Assembly (NCBI GenBank): GCA_030323885.1
Contig: CM059187.1
Location: 129,772,424 to 129,836,423 of the forward strand
Source of the DNA: Branchipolynoe longqiensis
Lineage: Eukaryota > Annelida > Polychaeta > Phyllodocida > Polynoidae
Length of the DNA stretch: 64,000 nt
Direction of reading: 5' to 3'
The translations under genes and the position numbers were made by a program. This document shows, in pieces, positions 42,742 through 52,592 of the stretch. Position 1 is the stretch's first letter. Each line of letters opens with the position of its first letter. The notes under the pieces were generated by a model that saw only the letters and a program-made list of their open reading frames with translations, was not told the origin of the DNA and did not search any database.

Positions 42742-43404
42742 GGTGTGGCAGTAAATCGCAAACCCCTGGAAATTGCACACCCCGGGGTTTGCGATTTACT
42801 AGGAAATCACAAACCCCCCCTGGAAATCGCAAACCCCCCTGTGTTTTGGGACTGATTCGGGCCAAATCTATTCAATGCGACCATATTTAACAGAATTACA
42901 TACTCAAATCGTGAAATTTCATTAAATTAACCCTAAATTCGAAGCGTTATTAAGGCTACCGCCGTAACGGCGGAGATATTAGCAGTAGGGTAAAATACGC
43001 CGTGATGTGTGCTGCGGCAATGCTATGTCTATGGGGAGCATTTATTTTTGTAAAATAAATAACAAAACTTTCATCGAATCGATTAAAAATATCTCAATGC
43101 GCGATTGAAGAGGAAGATCTGAGGTATTTAATTTAACCTAAGAGCAATTTTATCTGAAAGTATTAAAAACAGAGATAATAGTGAAAGTTGGGATATTCTG
43201 AGTGTCAGTGCCAGTGTTAGCCTTACCAGATCATGGTAAGGCTAACACTCAGAATGGGGGGTTTGCGATCTCCAGGGGGGATATGCGATTTCCTAGGAAA
43301 TCGCAAACCCCCCATGCCCATATATGGCATGGGGGTTTGCGATTTCCTAGGAAATCACAAGTGGGGGTTTGCGATATACAGGGTTTGCGATTTCCTGCTA
43401 CACC
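42742..43404. mobile_element. Foldback element with repeated AAATCGCAAACCCC motifs
   Basis: The ends GGTGTGGCAGTAAATCGCAA and the reverse complement of 43384-43404 are inverted with a few mismatches. Subterminal regions on both sides repeat AAATCGCAAACCCC, often joined as GCGATTTCCTAGGAAATCGC, a perfect 20-base palindrome at 43289-43308 with near copies at about 42790 and 43341. The centre has another hairpin, GTTAGCCTTACCA / TGGTAAGGCTAAC, at about 43215-43246. The interior is otherwise AT-rich and non-coding. Confidence 0.75.
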
Positions 43405-43454
43405 TGCATGTGGGTGGAAGGAACAGCTTCATTTAATTGCCAGACAAAAGTTGC

Positions 43455-44355
43455 ATATTCAGGTGGTTTTGAGTTTCTGTCATTTTCTGAGATAAATATA
43501 TTAGGTTGATCGCTATAATCTACCTTATTTTAGTTTGGAGTAATTTTTTTATTAATTTAGATGGCTAACTTGAATTTTAGATATTTGAAGTGCAAACATG
43601 GAAGGTTAATTTTGGCAAGCATGCCAAACCTCTGACACCCATAGGCTTCTGCAGTAACAGATTGTATTAAATTGCCTCAGGGGGCAGCCCTCAGATTCTA
43701 TTAAATTGCTTTAGTATGTTGTGATAAATGTTTAACAAGTGCACCCGTATCAAAGTTAGATATGTACAATCGAATCGAGATAACGCATTCGGTTTTGAAA
43801 ATTTGCTGTTTTCCTCGGACTATACAACTTTTACTAATTGTGTAAATAATCTAGTTTCAATTCTTTTGGTATGAATCAGTTGTTTAAAAGAAAATTGGAA
43901 GCATTGAGACGGCACTGGTCTATATGGATTATGTAGACTTTATTAGATACATACATTCTGTGCCGGTGTGGTGTGAATGGGAATACCACTTTTGCGACAT
44001 ACTTATCATCACGTGAATACTTAAATTTACAATATCCGATGATTTTGAGTTTCTACCATTTTTTAAAGATAAATATATTCGGTTCATCATTATAATATAC
44101 GTTAATTTCGGTTGAAGTAACTTTTATTATAAATAATTAAATTTAGGAGATATTTCATATTTTACTAAACTAATTTTGCCATGCATGTCGAAATTCTGAG
44201 ACCGTAGGCTTCAGATTCTATTAAATTCACTTAATATTCCTTGCATGGATCAAGAAATCTCTCAGCAGTCCACCAATATCTAAAATGGCTATGTACAATT
44301 AAATCTAGGTCAATGTTTTGGGGTTCAAAATTTGCCTTCATTAAACTATGCAGCT
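43455..44355 (+). repeat. Dispersed repeat R-D, two diverged tandem-oriented copies
   Basis: 43455-43845 and 44030-44355 share GAGTTTCTRYCATTTT, AGATAAATATATT, a CCATAGGCTTC-type block and the CGGACTATACAACTTTTA-type end with each other and with 28105-28750. No ORF and no clear ends. Confidence 0.65.
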
Positions 44356-44585
44356 TTAGCACATAATTAACAGAAAGAACTGATGGCGTAGGAAATGACA
44401 TCATAAGATGCATGACCAAGTTACTTCTTTCGGCCCGCATTATAATTGTCTTGGTGGATGGTGAAAATAAAATAGGAATAGCCAACACTTTTCTAATATT
44501 TCTCATCCATGTGAATTATTTTAAACCCGAATAGATCAAAGATCGTATTATGCAAGCCCTCAATTTTCCTAGATAAGATAGTTGG
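44356..44585. other. Spacer, no feature seen
   Basis: AT-rich, no coding signal. Confidence 0.5.
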
Positions 44586-45043
44586 CATTATGGAGTCACT
44601 ATATGGCACTCAACGTTGAAGAAGGATATTAAATCCATTGAAGCTGTTCAGAGAAGGTTAACTAAGCTAGTGCCACACCTGAACGACCTTAGTTATCCAG
44701 ACAGACTCAGGAGACTCAAGTTGCCAAGCCTCACATACAGAAGATTTCGTGGGGACATGATCAACATGTGGAAGTTCCTGAATGCTGAGTATAATGTGGA
44801 TGAGGCCTTGCTATTAAGACACATACAGGTAATCAGTACCAGAGGTCACTCCAAGAAGCTTTTCAAGCCAAGGTACAACAGCTCACTCAGGGGGGCCTTC
44901 TTTTCACAGCAAGTGATAAACATGTGGAATGAGCTACCGGAAGAAGCGGTGGAAGCAGCTACCATAAATCAATTCAAGAATGCGCTGGACAGGGCCTGGG
45001 CCAGAGAAACATTCCTGTACGATTTCGAGGCTGCATACCACTA
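44586..45043 (+). pseudogene. C-terminal end of a LINE reverse transcriptase
   Basis: An open frame from about 44589 to TAG reads YGVTIWHSTLKKDIKSIEAV, QRRLTKLVPHLNDLSYPDRL, RRLKLPSLTYRRFRGDMINM, then TRGHSKKLFKPR and FFSQQVINMWNELPEEAVEA. This is the C-terminal region of a common animal LINE. The RT core is missing (5' truncation). It is followed by an (AAT)n tract at 45101-45133, probably its 3' microsatellite tail. Confidence 0.85.
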
Positions 45044-45099
45044 GAGCTGAGAGCTACAAGCTTTGTATAGGCTACCACAAGCCTGCATCAAATAAGAGG

Positions 45100-45100
<1 letters not shown>

Positions 45101-45133
<33 letters not shown>
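45101..45133. repeat. (AAT)n microsatellite at the LINE 3' end
   Basis: About eleven AAT units, immediately followed by the left end of the Ngaro-type element. Confidence 0.9.
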
Positions 45134-45135
<2 letters not shown>

Positions 45136-45338
45136 TAAGGAGTATAATATATATTATGCGTATATAAATGCCGGAGTTAAAGTATGTATTAATATTATCG
45201 TTCTGTAATATTAATTAATCCAATATTGTCCAATCGACTCCTTACTTGTTAGCCCGGACCTGCCCTGCAGGGGCGCCAAAACGGCGGGTTCGGACCCCGG
45301 GCCTTCATATTGGTCAGTCTTCGGCCAGCTTTCAAACT
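45134..45338 (+). repeat. Split direct repeat A1
   Basis: Runs from TATAAGGAGTATAATATATA to TTCGGCCAGCTTTCAAACT, identical to A2 at 50615-50819. Its end overlaps a 34-base hairpin at 45317-45350 (AGTCTTCGGCCAG / CTGGCCGAAGACT), half of which is outside the repeat. Confidence 0.95.
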
Positions 45339-46451
45339 GGCCGAAGACTGTCTTCGGCCAGCTTTCAAACTGTGCAGTCGCACCCGCTGTGCAGGCGCAC
45401 CCGCTACAGGCCTCCCTACGGCAACAACAACACAGTCTACCGGTTACCTGTGTGTGTTACTTGGCTGCTGGGACGACGTTAAGCTGGGAGGATCGCCTCT
45501 ACTTACAGGGATTCGACCGACATGCTACCTGAGTGTCGATGAGGGTATCGTTGAAATAATTTGATATTCGACCGTTATGACCTGAATCCCAAATGTCGAT
45601 TTGTGAGTCGACTAACCACTATGTGTCGACGATTGCTTCACTTATTTAATAGGAATCCGATTGCATAATACAGGGGACGCATTCGACACGCTGTCATTCG
45701 ACCGTCAGTAATATAGATTGAGACTGCCATTATGTGTGTCGACAATGTTGTGTTGATTAGAACTATTTGACTTAGGACCAACTACATAAATGAATCGACA
45801 CTATGAACTGATTTATTACTATATTCGACATCCATTAATCGGCCGTTTTATTTGATTATTTTACTGACTGAATGAAGCAATTTAAGCACTTTAGTACTCT
45901 TTCTTAGTAGTTGAGTCGACTAACCATCATGCATTTGTCGACGATTGCTTCATTAATACAGGATGAATCTGAATAACACAGGAGAATGCATTGTCGACGC
46001 TCAGATTTCGACCGGCCGTATGTACTAAATATTCGACACTATGAACTACTTCTAACTAATTCTACAATCCTAAATCGGCCATGTATTTGAATTATTTGAA
46101 TTACTGACTGACTTTAGTACTCTTTTACTAAGTACTTTAGTACTGAGTACCTTAGTGCCCTAGAACCCTCCAGAAATAGGCCCAAGGTTCGGTCCAATAG
46201 TGCTAATAGGCTTTGGCTTAACTAATTAATCCTGTTACAAAGGATCTCAGGCCTCTGGATCTCGCCGGGAAGCAGGCCAAGGTTTCGGGCAGAGCAATTC
46301 TGTTTGGCTGCCATAGCCAAGCCGCTAAAGCGCAGCTGGTAGTTAGTTCAGACTTGATGACTTTGCAAGTGTTGAAGTAACTGATTAACCATCATCAAAC
46401 TATACAGAACTGCCGGGAACTACTCGAGAGCACGGATAGTTTACCCGAGAC
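45339..46451 (+). other. Ngaro leader with a 300-bp internal duplication
   Basis: No ORF. The block beginning GAGTCGACTAACCA is present at about 45606 and again at 45913, each followed by GTCGACGATTGCTTCA, AATACAGG or a close variant, and TCGACCG words: a diverged duplication of about 307 bases. GTCGAC words are unusually frequent. Confidence 0.7.
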
Positions 46452-47456
46452 ATGACCTACTGCACTAACTGTGGCGAGAGACACGACCAGGGAGACAAGG
46501 AAAAGTGTGAGAGGATTAGGGAAGAGAACAAGACAACTAAACCGAGGAGCACTAGGAGTTCGACGGCAGCAGCGAGGATGGCAAAGGAAGTGGATAATAC
46601 TTCAGGTGCGACAGCATTGTCATTGTCAAGCCTATCGCTGAGCGATAGGGAAAGGATCGCCCAGCAAGAGATCGACATTCTGGAGGGAGAGATCAAAGTG
46701 GGAGCACTTGAGGAACGTGTCCTGCAACTGAGACAGGAACGAGAGTCCCAAATCAGAAGGGCCGAGGCAATCAAGAATGATGGCAGGGAATCGAAGACTC
46801 TTCGGACAAGAACAGACAGCCCGATACAACCATCACGATTGGAGAGGGAGGAACCGAGACAGGAGTACTCGGACTTCGGACGTTCTCGCAGGAGGTCTAG
46901 GGACGATTCAACGGGACATAGGAGATCCAGGAGCGACAGCAGCGCATCGAGACGCCGTAGAAGTAAGTGGTCGCTAAAAAGGTACACTATGGGAGGGAAG
47001 GAGGTACGGAAACTGAACATCCATGAACTGGTGGCGGCTTCAACACTATGGTGCCTTGACATCAAAGAGCTGACTACATCGGACTACCGCTCCTTCATTG
47101 AGCACATCCACATAATGAGTTGTTGAGCCAGAGACGACTATTATAAAGATTCGGCACACGTGGAATACGCTCTGGCAGTTCGAAAAAATGCGGAGACCGC
47201 GGGCTTCGCCGCATTCGCAAAAAAGAACGACGAGGAGAGCGTCCTGCACTACGGAGCTCATAACCAGAGAGGGAAGAAGATCGGAGGGAAGGACACGGGG
47301 ACGACAAGAAGATCGACGGGTAACCCAAGGTCCAGGGCCTGCTATGCATGGAATGGGGAGACAGGCTGCTCACGCACGGCAGAGGAGTGCCACTTTGCCC
47401 ATAACTGCTCAAAGTGTGGGGCGAAGTCGCATAAGCGGTTTAAGTGTAAAGACTGA
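46452..47456 (+). pseudogene. Ngaro ORF1 (Gag-like) interrupted by one in-frame TGA
   Basis: The frame opens at ATG 46452 (MTYCTNCGERHDQGDKEKC, a zinc-knuckle-like start). A coiled-coil-like Glu/Arg region follows (about residues 60-105), then an Arg/Ser-rich region (residues 135-172). A TGA at 47124-47126 stops it after 224 aa. Without a shift the same frame continues to 47456 and contains CYAWNGETGCSRTAEECHFA followed by HNCSKCGAKSHKRFKC, a CCCH-type plus C-x2-C knuckle, probably nucleic-acid binding. The TGA looks like a single-base lesion in an otherwise intact element; readthrough cannot be excluded. Confidence 0.8.
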
Positions 47457-47767
47457 CTGGCCACTATTAATAGCAGCTGCGCACACACGGGTAGGAGAAC
47501 GACAGCATCGGACGCACCAAGGGCAATAGGAATCGACACCTCGGAGGCGCAGCACATGCCAAGGGAGGGCCCGGTAAGAAGAGTCAACACTGACGGGATT
47601 ACGACGACGACCGCATCGGTGACGACGAGTAACCACATCGCAAACGGATATGTGGGTCTGGAGGACACTAAGGAGAAGTTCAGCGTGGAAACTGGGGGGG
47701 AAACAACCTTACTCTCAGGGCTGCAACGGTGTCGTGTAGGAGTTGGAGGCTGCCGGAGGGCGCCGAC
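47457..47767 (+). other. Link between ORF1 and the RT ORF
   Basis: A different frame is open from 47556 to 47783 (residues such as GYVGLEDTKEKFSVETGGET). It may be the upstream part of the polyprotein, displaced by a frameshift near 47730-47780, or non-coding. Confidence 0.35.
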
Positions 47768-49660
47768 ATGGACACAAGAATAGAGGTGAGATACGGTAGC
47801 AATGAGTGCATCGAAGTGGAAATCAGGGAGGTAATCGGATCCGAACCAGTTGGATTCTCGGTGTGGGACGCATGTACAAACGGAACTTGTGACTGTGTGC
47901 ATCAACTGGCTGGAGTGAGGGCCCAACTGAAGCCATGCCGCGTCTTTGTTGAAGCTTTCATGAGAGGCAGTTTAGACTGTGACTATGTTTACATACTCTG
48001 GGGAGTCGTGTTCGGCTTCCATGTGATAAACAGGGACTGTGCGTTGACATATGAGGCTTCGGTACCTAGGCGCGTTCCTGCTTGGGACTCAGTGATTTTA
48101 TGTAAAAAGTTTAGGGAAGAACTTGACAGTGGGGTTATCTCCAGGACTGACATTAACCCGATCTGCACTCACCGAGTGTTTGTGGTGCCTAAGGACGATG
48201 GCGGGGGTCGTACTGTGGTAGATTGTAGCCGACCTCATGGCGAATCTGTTAATAATTGTACTAGTAACGTTGCAAAACACTTTTCATATAAAGGGGTCGA
48301 TGATGTCACGGATGTGATGGAGCAGGGTGACTATCTATGCACGGTCGATATTAAAGACGCATACCGGGCGGTTTCAATTCACCCGGACGACAGGCCTCGG
48401 CAGGGCCTCTTGGGTAGAGTGGACATAGACGGGGACTATGAGCGCTTTATCGATAATCGGCTCTGCATGGGCCTCTCGTCCAGCCCGTACATCTTTTCCC
48501 GGATATCGGACTTTGTTCTAAGATGCGCTTCAAGGGAGGGGGTCCTCCGCATGGTAAATTACTTGGACGATTTCTGTGTGGTAGGTTCAGATCAGCAAGG
48601 AGCAGCAAGAGATCAACGAGTATTGATAGGTATTCTACGCAGATTAGGCTTTTATATCAGTTTTAGGAAGGTAAGCCCCGTAGAGACTACAGTTAGATTC
48701 CTCGGGATAAACATTAACTCGGTGAGTCTAGAACTAACCCTGCCCCAGGACAAGTTAGATAAGACGCTAACGGTTCTATATCAGCTCCAGGGCCGTAAGA
48801 AGGCGACAAAGAGGGACCTAGAGCGGGTGGGAGGTCTCCTAGCACACTGCGCCAAGGTTATACGGGGAGCCAGAACCTTCACAAGGCGGCTATATGACCT
48901 GATGGGAACCCTTAGAGAACCTTTCCATCGGGCACGCTTGAACAGCGGGGTCAGGGAGGACTTAGAGTGGTGGCTATCCTTTGCCCGCAGGTTTAACGGG
49001 AAAGCCAGGATATTAGGGAAATTTGCACCTGTCATAAGTACATACAGCGATGCATCGAAGTGGGGCTACAGTGCTCTGCATGGAGCTGACTGGACAGTGG
49101 GGGCCTTCAACGAGCTTGATAATGCTAAGTTAGCTGGATATCTCGGCCACCATTACCAGGAGCCAGACCGGGAGGTTTGGGACGCCCACATAAATGTCCA
49201 GGAAATGTGGGGTGTATACGCTGGGTGCTTGAGATGGTCTCCAGGCTGGGCGAATAGCACTGTTCTGATTATAACAGATAGTATGGTGGTACAGGCTGCG
49301 CTAAATACAGGCCGTTCCAAAAGTAAAGAGATTATGTCCTACTTAAGGCACCTTTTTTGGCTAGCGGTAGAGTACAATTTCGTATTCGGTTCCATCTATA
49401 TTAAGAGTGAGGTGAATGAGGTATGTGATGCTCTCTCCCGCCTGAATGAGCGCAGAAGTGGGGACAGGATCAGGGGATTGGATCGCGGCTATATGCTATG
49501 CTGCAGCTCTGTGTTTGACAACCCATTCTTTTCTTACAGGGCTGGCGACCCTGGCAACGGAACAGAAGGCCTTCCAAGCGCAGTCATACGCAAAGAATTC
49601 CGTGGTAGCCAGGGGGGTCCAAACCAGGAAGTACTTAGAGTTTGTGGAACTGCACCTTGA
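47768..49660 (+). CDS. Ngaro-type reverse transcriptase/RNase H, about 630 aa
   Basis: Residues are numbered from ATG 47768. RT fingers include HRVFVVPKDDGGGRTVVDCS (135-154). Motif A is CTVDIKDAYRAV (191-202), motif B LCMGLSSSPYIF (232-243) and the catalytic centre YLDD (265-268). The thumb has LTLPQDKLDK (324-333). RNase H residues are visible in YSDASKWGYSA (D428), HINVQEMWGVYAG (E479), ITDSMVVQAALN (D504) and EVCDALSRLNE (D554). The frame is undamaged. Its last 215 bases overlap the recombinase ORF in another frame. An earlier in-frame GTG at 47729 is possible. Confidence 0.92.
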   Translation: MDTRIEVRYGSNECIEVEIREVIGSEPVGFSVWDACTNGTCDCVHQLAGVRAQLKPCRVFVEAFMRGSLDCDYVYILWGVVFGFHVINRDCALTYEASVPRRVPAWDSVILCKKFREELDSGVISRTDINPICTHRVFVVPKDDGGGRTVVDCSRPHGESVNNCTSNVAKHFSYKGVDDVTDVMEQGDYLCTVDIKDAYRAVSIHPDDRPRQGLLGRVDIDGDYERFIDNRLCMGLSSSPYIFSRISDFVLRCASREGVLRMVNYLDDFCVVGSDQQGAARDQRVLIGILRRLGFYISFRKVSPVETTVRFLGININSVSLELTLPQDKLDKTLTVLYQLQGRKKATKRDLERVGGLLAHCAKVIRGARTFTRRLYDLMGTLREPFHRARLNSGVREDLEWWLSFARRFNGKARILGKFAPVISTYSDASKWGYSALHGADWTVGAFNELDNAKLAGYLGHHYQEPDREVWDAHINVQEMWGVYAGCLRWSPGWANSTVLIITDSMVVQAALNTGRSKSKEIMSYLRHLFWLAVEYNFVFGSIYIKSEVNEVCDALSRLNERRSGDRIRGLDRGYMLCCSSVFDNPFFSYRAGDPGNGTEGLPSAVIRKEFRGSQGGPNQEVLRVCGTAP

Positions 49661-50549
49661 CGCCCGAGCACCCTTCCCATGCTCAGAGGAGCAGGTCGCA
49701 TTGTACGCCGCCTGGTTGGCTAGGACCTTGAAGTATGGTTCTGTCCAAAACTACATCAGTGGGTTGAACCATTTCCTCAGGGCTAATGGCGAGCCCTCCA
49801 TTGACTATTCTAACTTCATCCTAGCATCAACGTTAAAAGGTATTAGACGGGTAAAGGGGGATGAGCCGAGGAGGGCTAGGCCTATCCTTCCGGACATGCT
49901 GAGGTCGATTTTTGACCTATTGACTTGCAGTAGAGGACACGTGGCATGGAGGGCGGCAGTCCTGTGCTCCTTCAGGGGCCTTCTGAGGAAGTCCCAGGTG
50001 ACTTCGTCGGAGTCCATGTTAAGAAGGTCAGACTTTGAGTTCCATGACTGGGGAATGTTGTTGAAGGTGCGGAGATCCAAAACGATCCAGTTCCGGGAGA
50101 GAACTCTTGAAATCCCGATCGCGAGGTGTGCTGACAGGGATCTGTGTGCGGTATTTTGGACTGAATACCATTTCCGCCAAATGCCTGCGGGAAGGGAGGA
50201 AGGGGCATTTAGGATACCAGGTCATGCCTCCTCTATTGCCATGCCTTACCACGTGTACCAGGACACACTGAGGTCTTTTGCGGCGAGGGCAGGTTTAGAT
50301 ACTGATCTGCTTTCGTCGCATTCACTGAGAAGGGGGGGCTGCACGTTCCTGCACATGTGTGGGGCGACTATTGAGGAACTGAAGGTTCGGGGGGACTGGG
50401 TCTCCGAAACTGTTTATGCGTATATTAAGACCCCGCTTGCCTGCAGGATTGTCAATGACATGCGGGTGGCGGCGACTTTGAGCTCTAGGCCGGCGGCAGA
50501 TGGGGTGGTGGGAGGCGCTGGTGCGCCTCCTTTGGCATATAATTGCTAG
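49446..50549 (+). CDS. Ngaro-type tyrosine recombinase, 367 aa
   Basis: It integrates the circular DNA copy. An N-terminal SAM-like core-binding region (AQSYAKNSVVARGVQTRKYL; LYAAWLARTLKYGSVQNYIS) is followed by the catalytic domain: R181 in FRGLLRKSQV, H292 and R295 in SSHSLRRGG, W318 in RGDWVSETV, and probable nucleophile Y326 in YAYIKTPL. The full R..HxxR..W..Y set is present. The first ATG overlaps the RT ORF; later starts are possible. The stop lies inside repeat B1. Confidence 0.93.
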   Translation: MSAEVGTGSGDWIAAICYAAALCLTTHSFLTGLATLATEQKAFQAQSYAKNSVVARGVQTRKYLEFVELHLDARAPFPCSEEQVALYAAWLARTLKYGSVQNYISGLNHFLRANGEPSIDYSNFILASTLKGIRRVKGDEPRRARPILPDMLRSIFDLLTCSRGHVAWRAAVLCSFRGLLRKSQVTSSESMLRRSDFEFHDWGMLLKVRRSKTIQFRERTLEIPIARCADRDLCAVFWTEYHFRQMPAGREEGAFRIPGHASSIAMPYHVYQDTLRSFAARAGLDTDLLSSHSLRRGGCTFLHMCGATIEELKVRGDWVSETVYAYIKTPLACRIVNDMRVAATLSSRPAADGVVGGAGAPPLAYNC

Positions 50550-50618
50550 CCAGACAAGCAATAAAGATTGTCCATCCCATCACCGCTTGTTTCTCCTTTT
50601 GATGTAGGCACATTTATA
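50534..50618 (+). repeat. Split direct repeat B1
   Basis: From GGCATATAATTGCTAGCCAG to GATGTAGGCACATTTATA; contains AATAAA (polyadenylation-like) in CAAGCAATAAAGATTG. One difference from B2 (CCCATCACC against CCCATCTCC). Confidence 0.94.
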
Positions 50619-50819
50619 AGGAGTATAATATATATTATGCGTATATAAATGCCGGAGTTAAAGTATGTATTAATATTATCGTTCTGTAATATTAATTAAT
50701 CCAATATTGTCCAATCGACTCCTTACTTGTTAGCCCGGACCTGCCCTGCAGGGGCGCCAAAACGGCGGGTTCGGACCCCGGGCCTTCATATTGGTCAGTC
50801 TTCGGCCAGCTTTCAAACT
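50615..50819 (+). repeat. Split direct repeat A2
   Basis: Identical to A1; its first four bases (TATA) are shared with the end of B1. Confidence 0.95.
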
Positions 50820-50829
50820 TTAACCGGTA

Positions 50830-50914
50830 GGCATATAATTGCTAGCCAGACAAGCAATAAAGATTGTCCATCCCATCTCCGCTTGTTTCTCCTTTTGATG
50901 TAGGCACATTTATA
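50830..50914 (+). repeat. Split direct repeat B2
   Basis: Right end of the element; same 85-base sequence as B1 apart from one base. Confidence 0.94.
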
Positions 50915-50981
50915 CACCATATCTCTCAAATTTGAAGAGTATAGTTTATTGAGTTAAAATGTGTGTTAGCGTTAGTAACTG

Positions 50982-51305
50982 AACAAGATAGCCGAATCAG
51001 TAAGAGCACTAGCTGATTTTTCATACGGGAGGTTGTTGTCAAACCCCACCAAATCAAACCAATGACTTACAAAATTGATCCTTTTCACTACCTAGCCTGG
51101 TGCTCAGCATTAATAGGACGGAGAAATGACTGGTTTACTCAATATCAGGATAATGTCAATGAGTAGCATATCTGATCATGGTGGCCATGACCCAGTCTTC
51201 AAGTGGGTCAGCGCTATAAAGATGAATATGCACTGTCACAAGTCATTACCTGCTATGATATGACCTTAGATGTTTCCAGGACACTAAACCCCAACAAAGA
51301 AACAA
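50982..51305 (+). repeat. tRNA-derived SINE, family 1 copy (diverged)
   Basis: The head GATAGCCGAATCAGTAAGAG, body and tail CCTTAGATGTTTCCAGGACA are in order with many substitutions. Confidence 0.82.
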
Positions 51306-51574
51306 ACAGCAAGCAGTTATCTTTAGCTTTAGCACAGTCAGGAGTAACTTCCGGTAGTTCCAAAGAACAAAGGCAGGGGGATGGCCACAATTGCCGTCCT
51401 GGAGGTAGATGAGGAAGACAAACAAACCAAGATCATTTCTTGTTTGCTGCACCAGCCTCTCATCCTCTGCCCCTTTTTGTTGCTGCTGATTGTTGCCCAC
51501 GGTGTAGTGTTCCACAGATTCTGTAAGCTTCCTGTTAGACACATGCAGTGACTAGAACTGCCTGGTAGTAAATA
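51306..51574. other. Spacer, no feature seen
   Basis: No coding frame with splice support. Confidence 0.5.
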
Positions 51575-52112
51575 CAGTAAAACCTCTCTAACCAACCAGC
51601 TCCACAGATCGACCAGTCCACTATACTGATCCCTTTATTTGGGTCCCAAATGAAGTCAATATTCTACAAATCGACCACCTCCCTATTCTGTATATCGACT
51701 GTTTTATTTTGTCGCAAAATGATATTTGAATTCTCTAAAGCCATCAATCCACATTTGAGGAGAGCCTTCAAGCTAAAGCAGTTGATGCAAAGCGCAAAGC
51801 TAAACAAACTGCAATAACTTCTTTATTTTTACAAATTATTAAATGGCTGTCTAAATGTGTATAATTTAATTGTTTGATTGTAAATGCTAATAAACCATGT
51901 TGAAATAACATACAGATATTTGTTGACTACATGTACATACATACTTAAATATGTTTTACGCTAATATTTAACAACACCCACCAAAACCAAAACCCACATG
52001 CTTGGAGAAAAATGTCCCGTGAGAAAATGAAAAACTCCCTAAGCCAACCTCCTTCCTAAATGTACCATTTAAAGTTGGGCCTTTGGTTGGTCGATTTAGA
52101 GAGGTTTTACTG
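51575..52112. mobile_element. pogo/Tigger-like MITE, 538 bp
   Basis: CAGTAAAACCTCTCTAA at the left and its inverted partner at 52095-52112, with TA on both sides. Shares TTTATTTGGGTCCCAAAT with the shorter element at 18265. Non-coding, AT-rich core. Confidence 0.82.
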
Positions 52113-52180
52113 TAGTAAGTAATCAAGGTAGCCTCAGAACATGGCCTCAAGGCAGACTTTCAATGGCAGCTTTGGTGAAC

Positions 52181-52592
52181 GATGGTAACCCCCAATAGCC
52201 GGTGTTTTCGTTTTGTGCCGGGGAAGGTCGTTAAACAAACAAACAAATCAACGATGGTTAGTGATGGAAAAGCACTCCCGCCCCATGCAGGAGATCGTAG
52301 GATCAATCCCAGACCGAGTCAAACCAGAGGCTCACAAAATTGGAACTTGTTCACTACCTTGCCTGGTTATCGGATTTCTTAAGATCGAGCAAAGAGTAGT
52401 TGGCTCAGTTTCAGGATAATTGTGACTGAGTGGGATTGTGATAGGCTATTTTTATCCCAGCGAAATGTTTACATATGGTTCATCGTACCAGCGGTGCATT
52501 ATCTCTGTGAGGCAGCACTATAAAGTTGCGATAAAGTTTGCACTGTCACAAGCTGGTATGACTTTAGATGTTGTTATGCTGGAAACACTAAT
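52181..52592 (+). repeat. Mollusc-type SINE tail followed by a worn family 1 SINE
   Basis: 52181-52250 has CCCAATAGCCGGTG and GGTCGTTAAACAAACAAACA, like the end of 5119-5428. 52251-52592 keeps the family 1 head (GGATCAATCCCAGACCGAGT), body and tail with about 60 bases of unrelated sequence inserted near 52440-52505. Confidence 0.65.

Larger units (their letters stand above)
45134..50914 (+). mobile_element. Complete Ngaro/PAT-type retrotransposon with split direct repeats
   Basis: The order is A1 (45134-45338), leader, ORF1, RT/RNase H, tyrosine recombinase, B1 (50534-50618), A2 (50615-50819), B2 (50830-50914). A1 and A2 (205 bases) are identical by eye, and B1 and B2 (85 bases) differ at one base. 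This split arrangement is diagnostic for PAT/Ngaro-type elements, which replicate through a circular intermediate. It lies in the sense orientation inside the kinase intron, right after an (AAT)n tract. I see no target-site duplication, as expected. Confidence 0.93.

Noticed and set aside
46457..47065. 202-aa minus-strand ORF
   Set aside because: Antisense shadow of the Ngaro ORF1.
47342..47926. 194-aa minus-strand ORF
   Set aside because: Antisense to the Ngaro ORF1/RT junction, with no motif.
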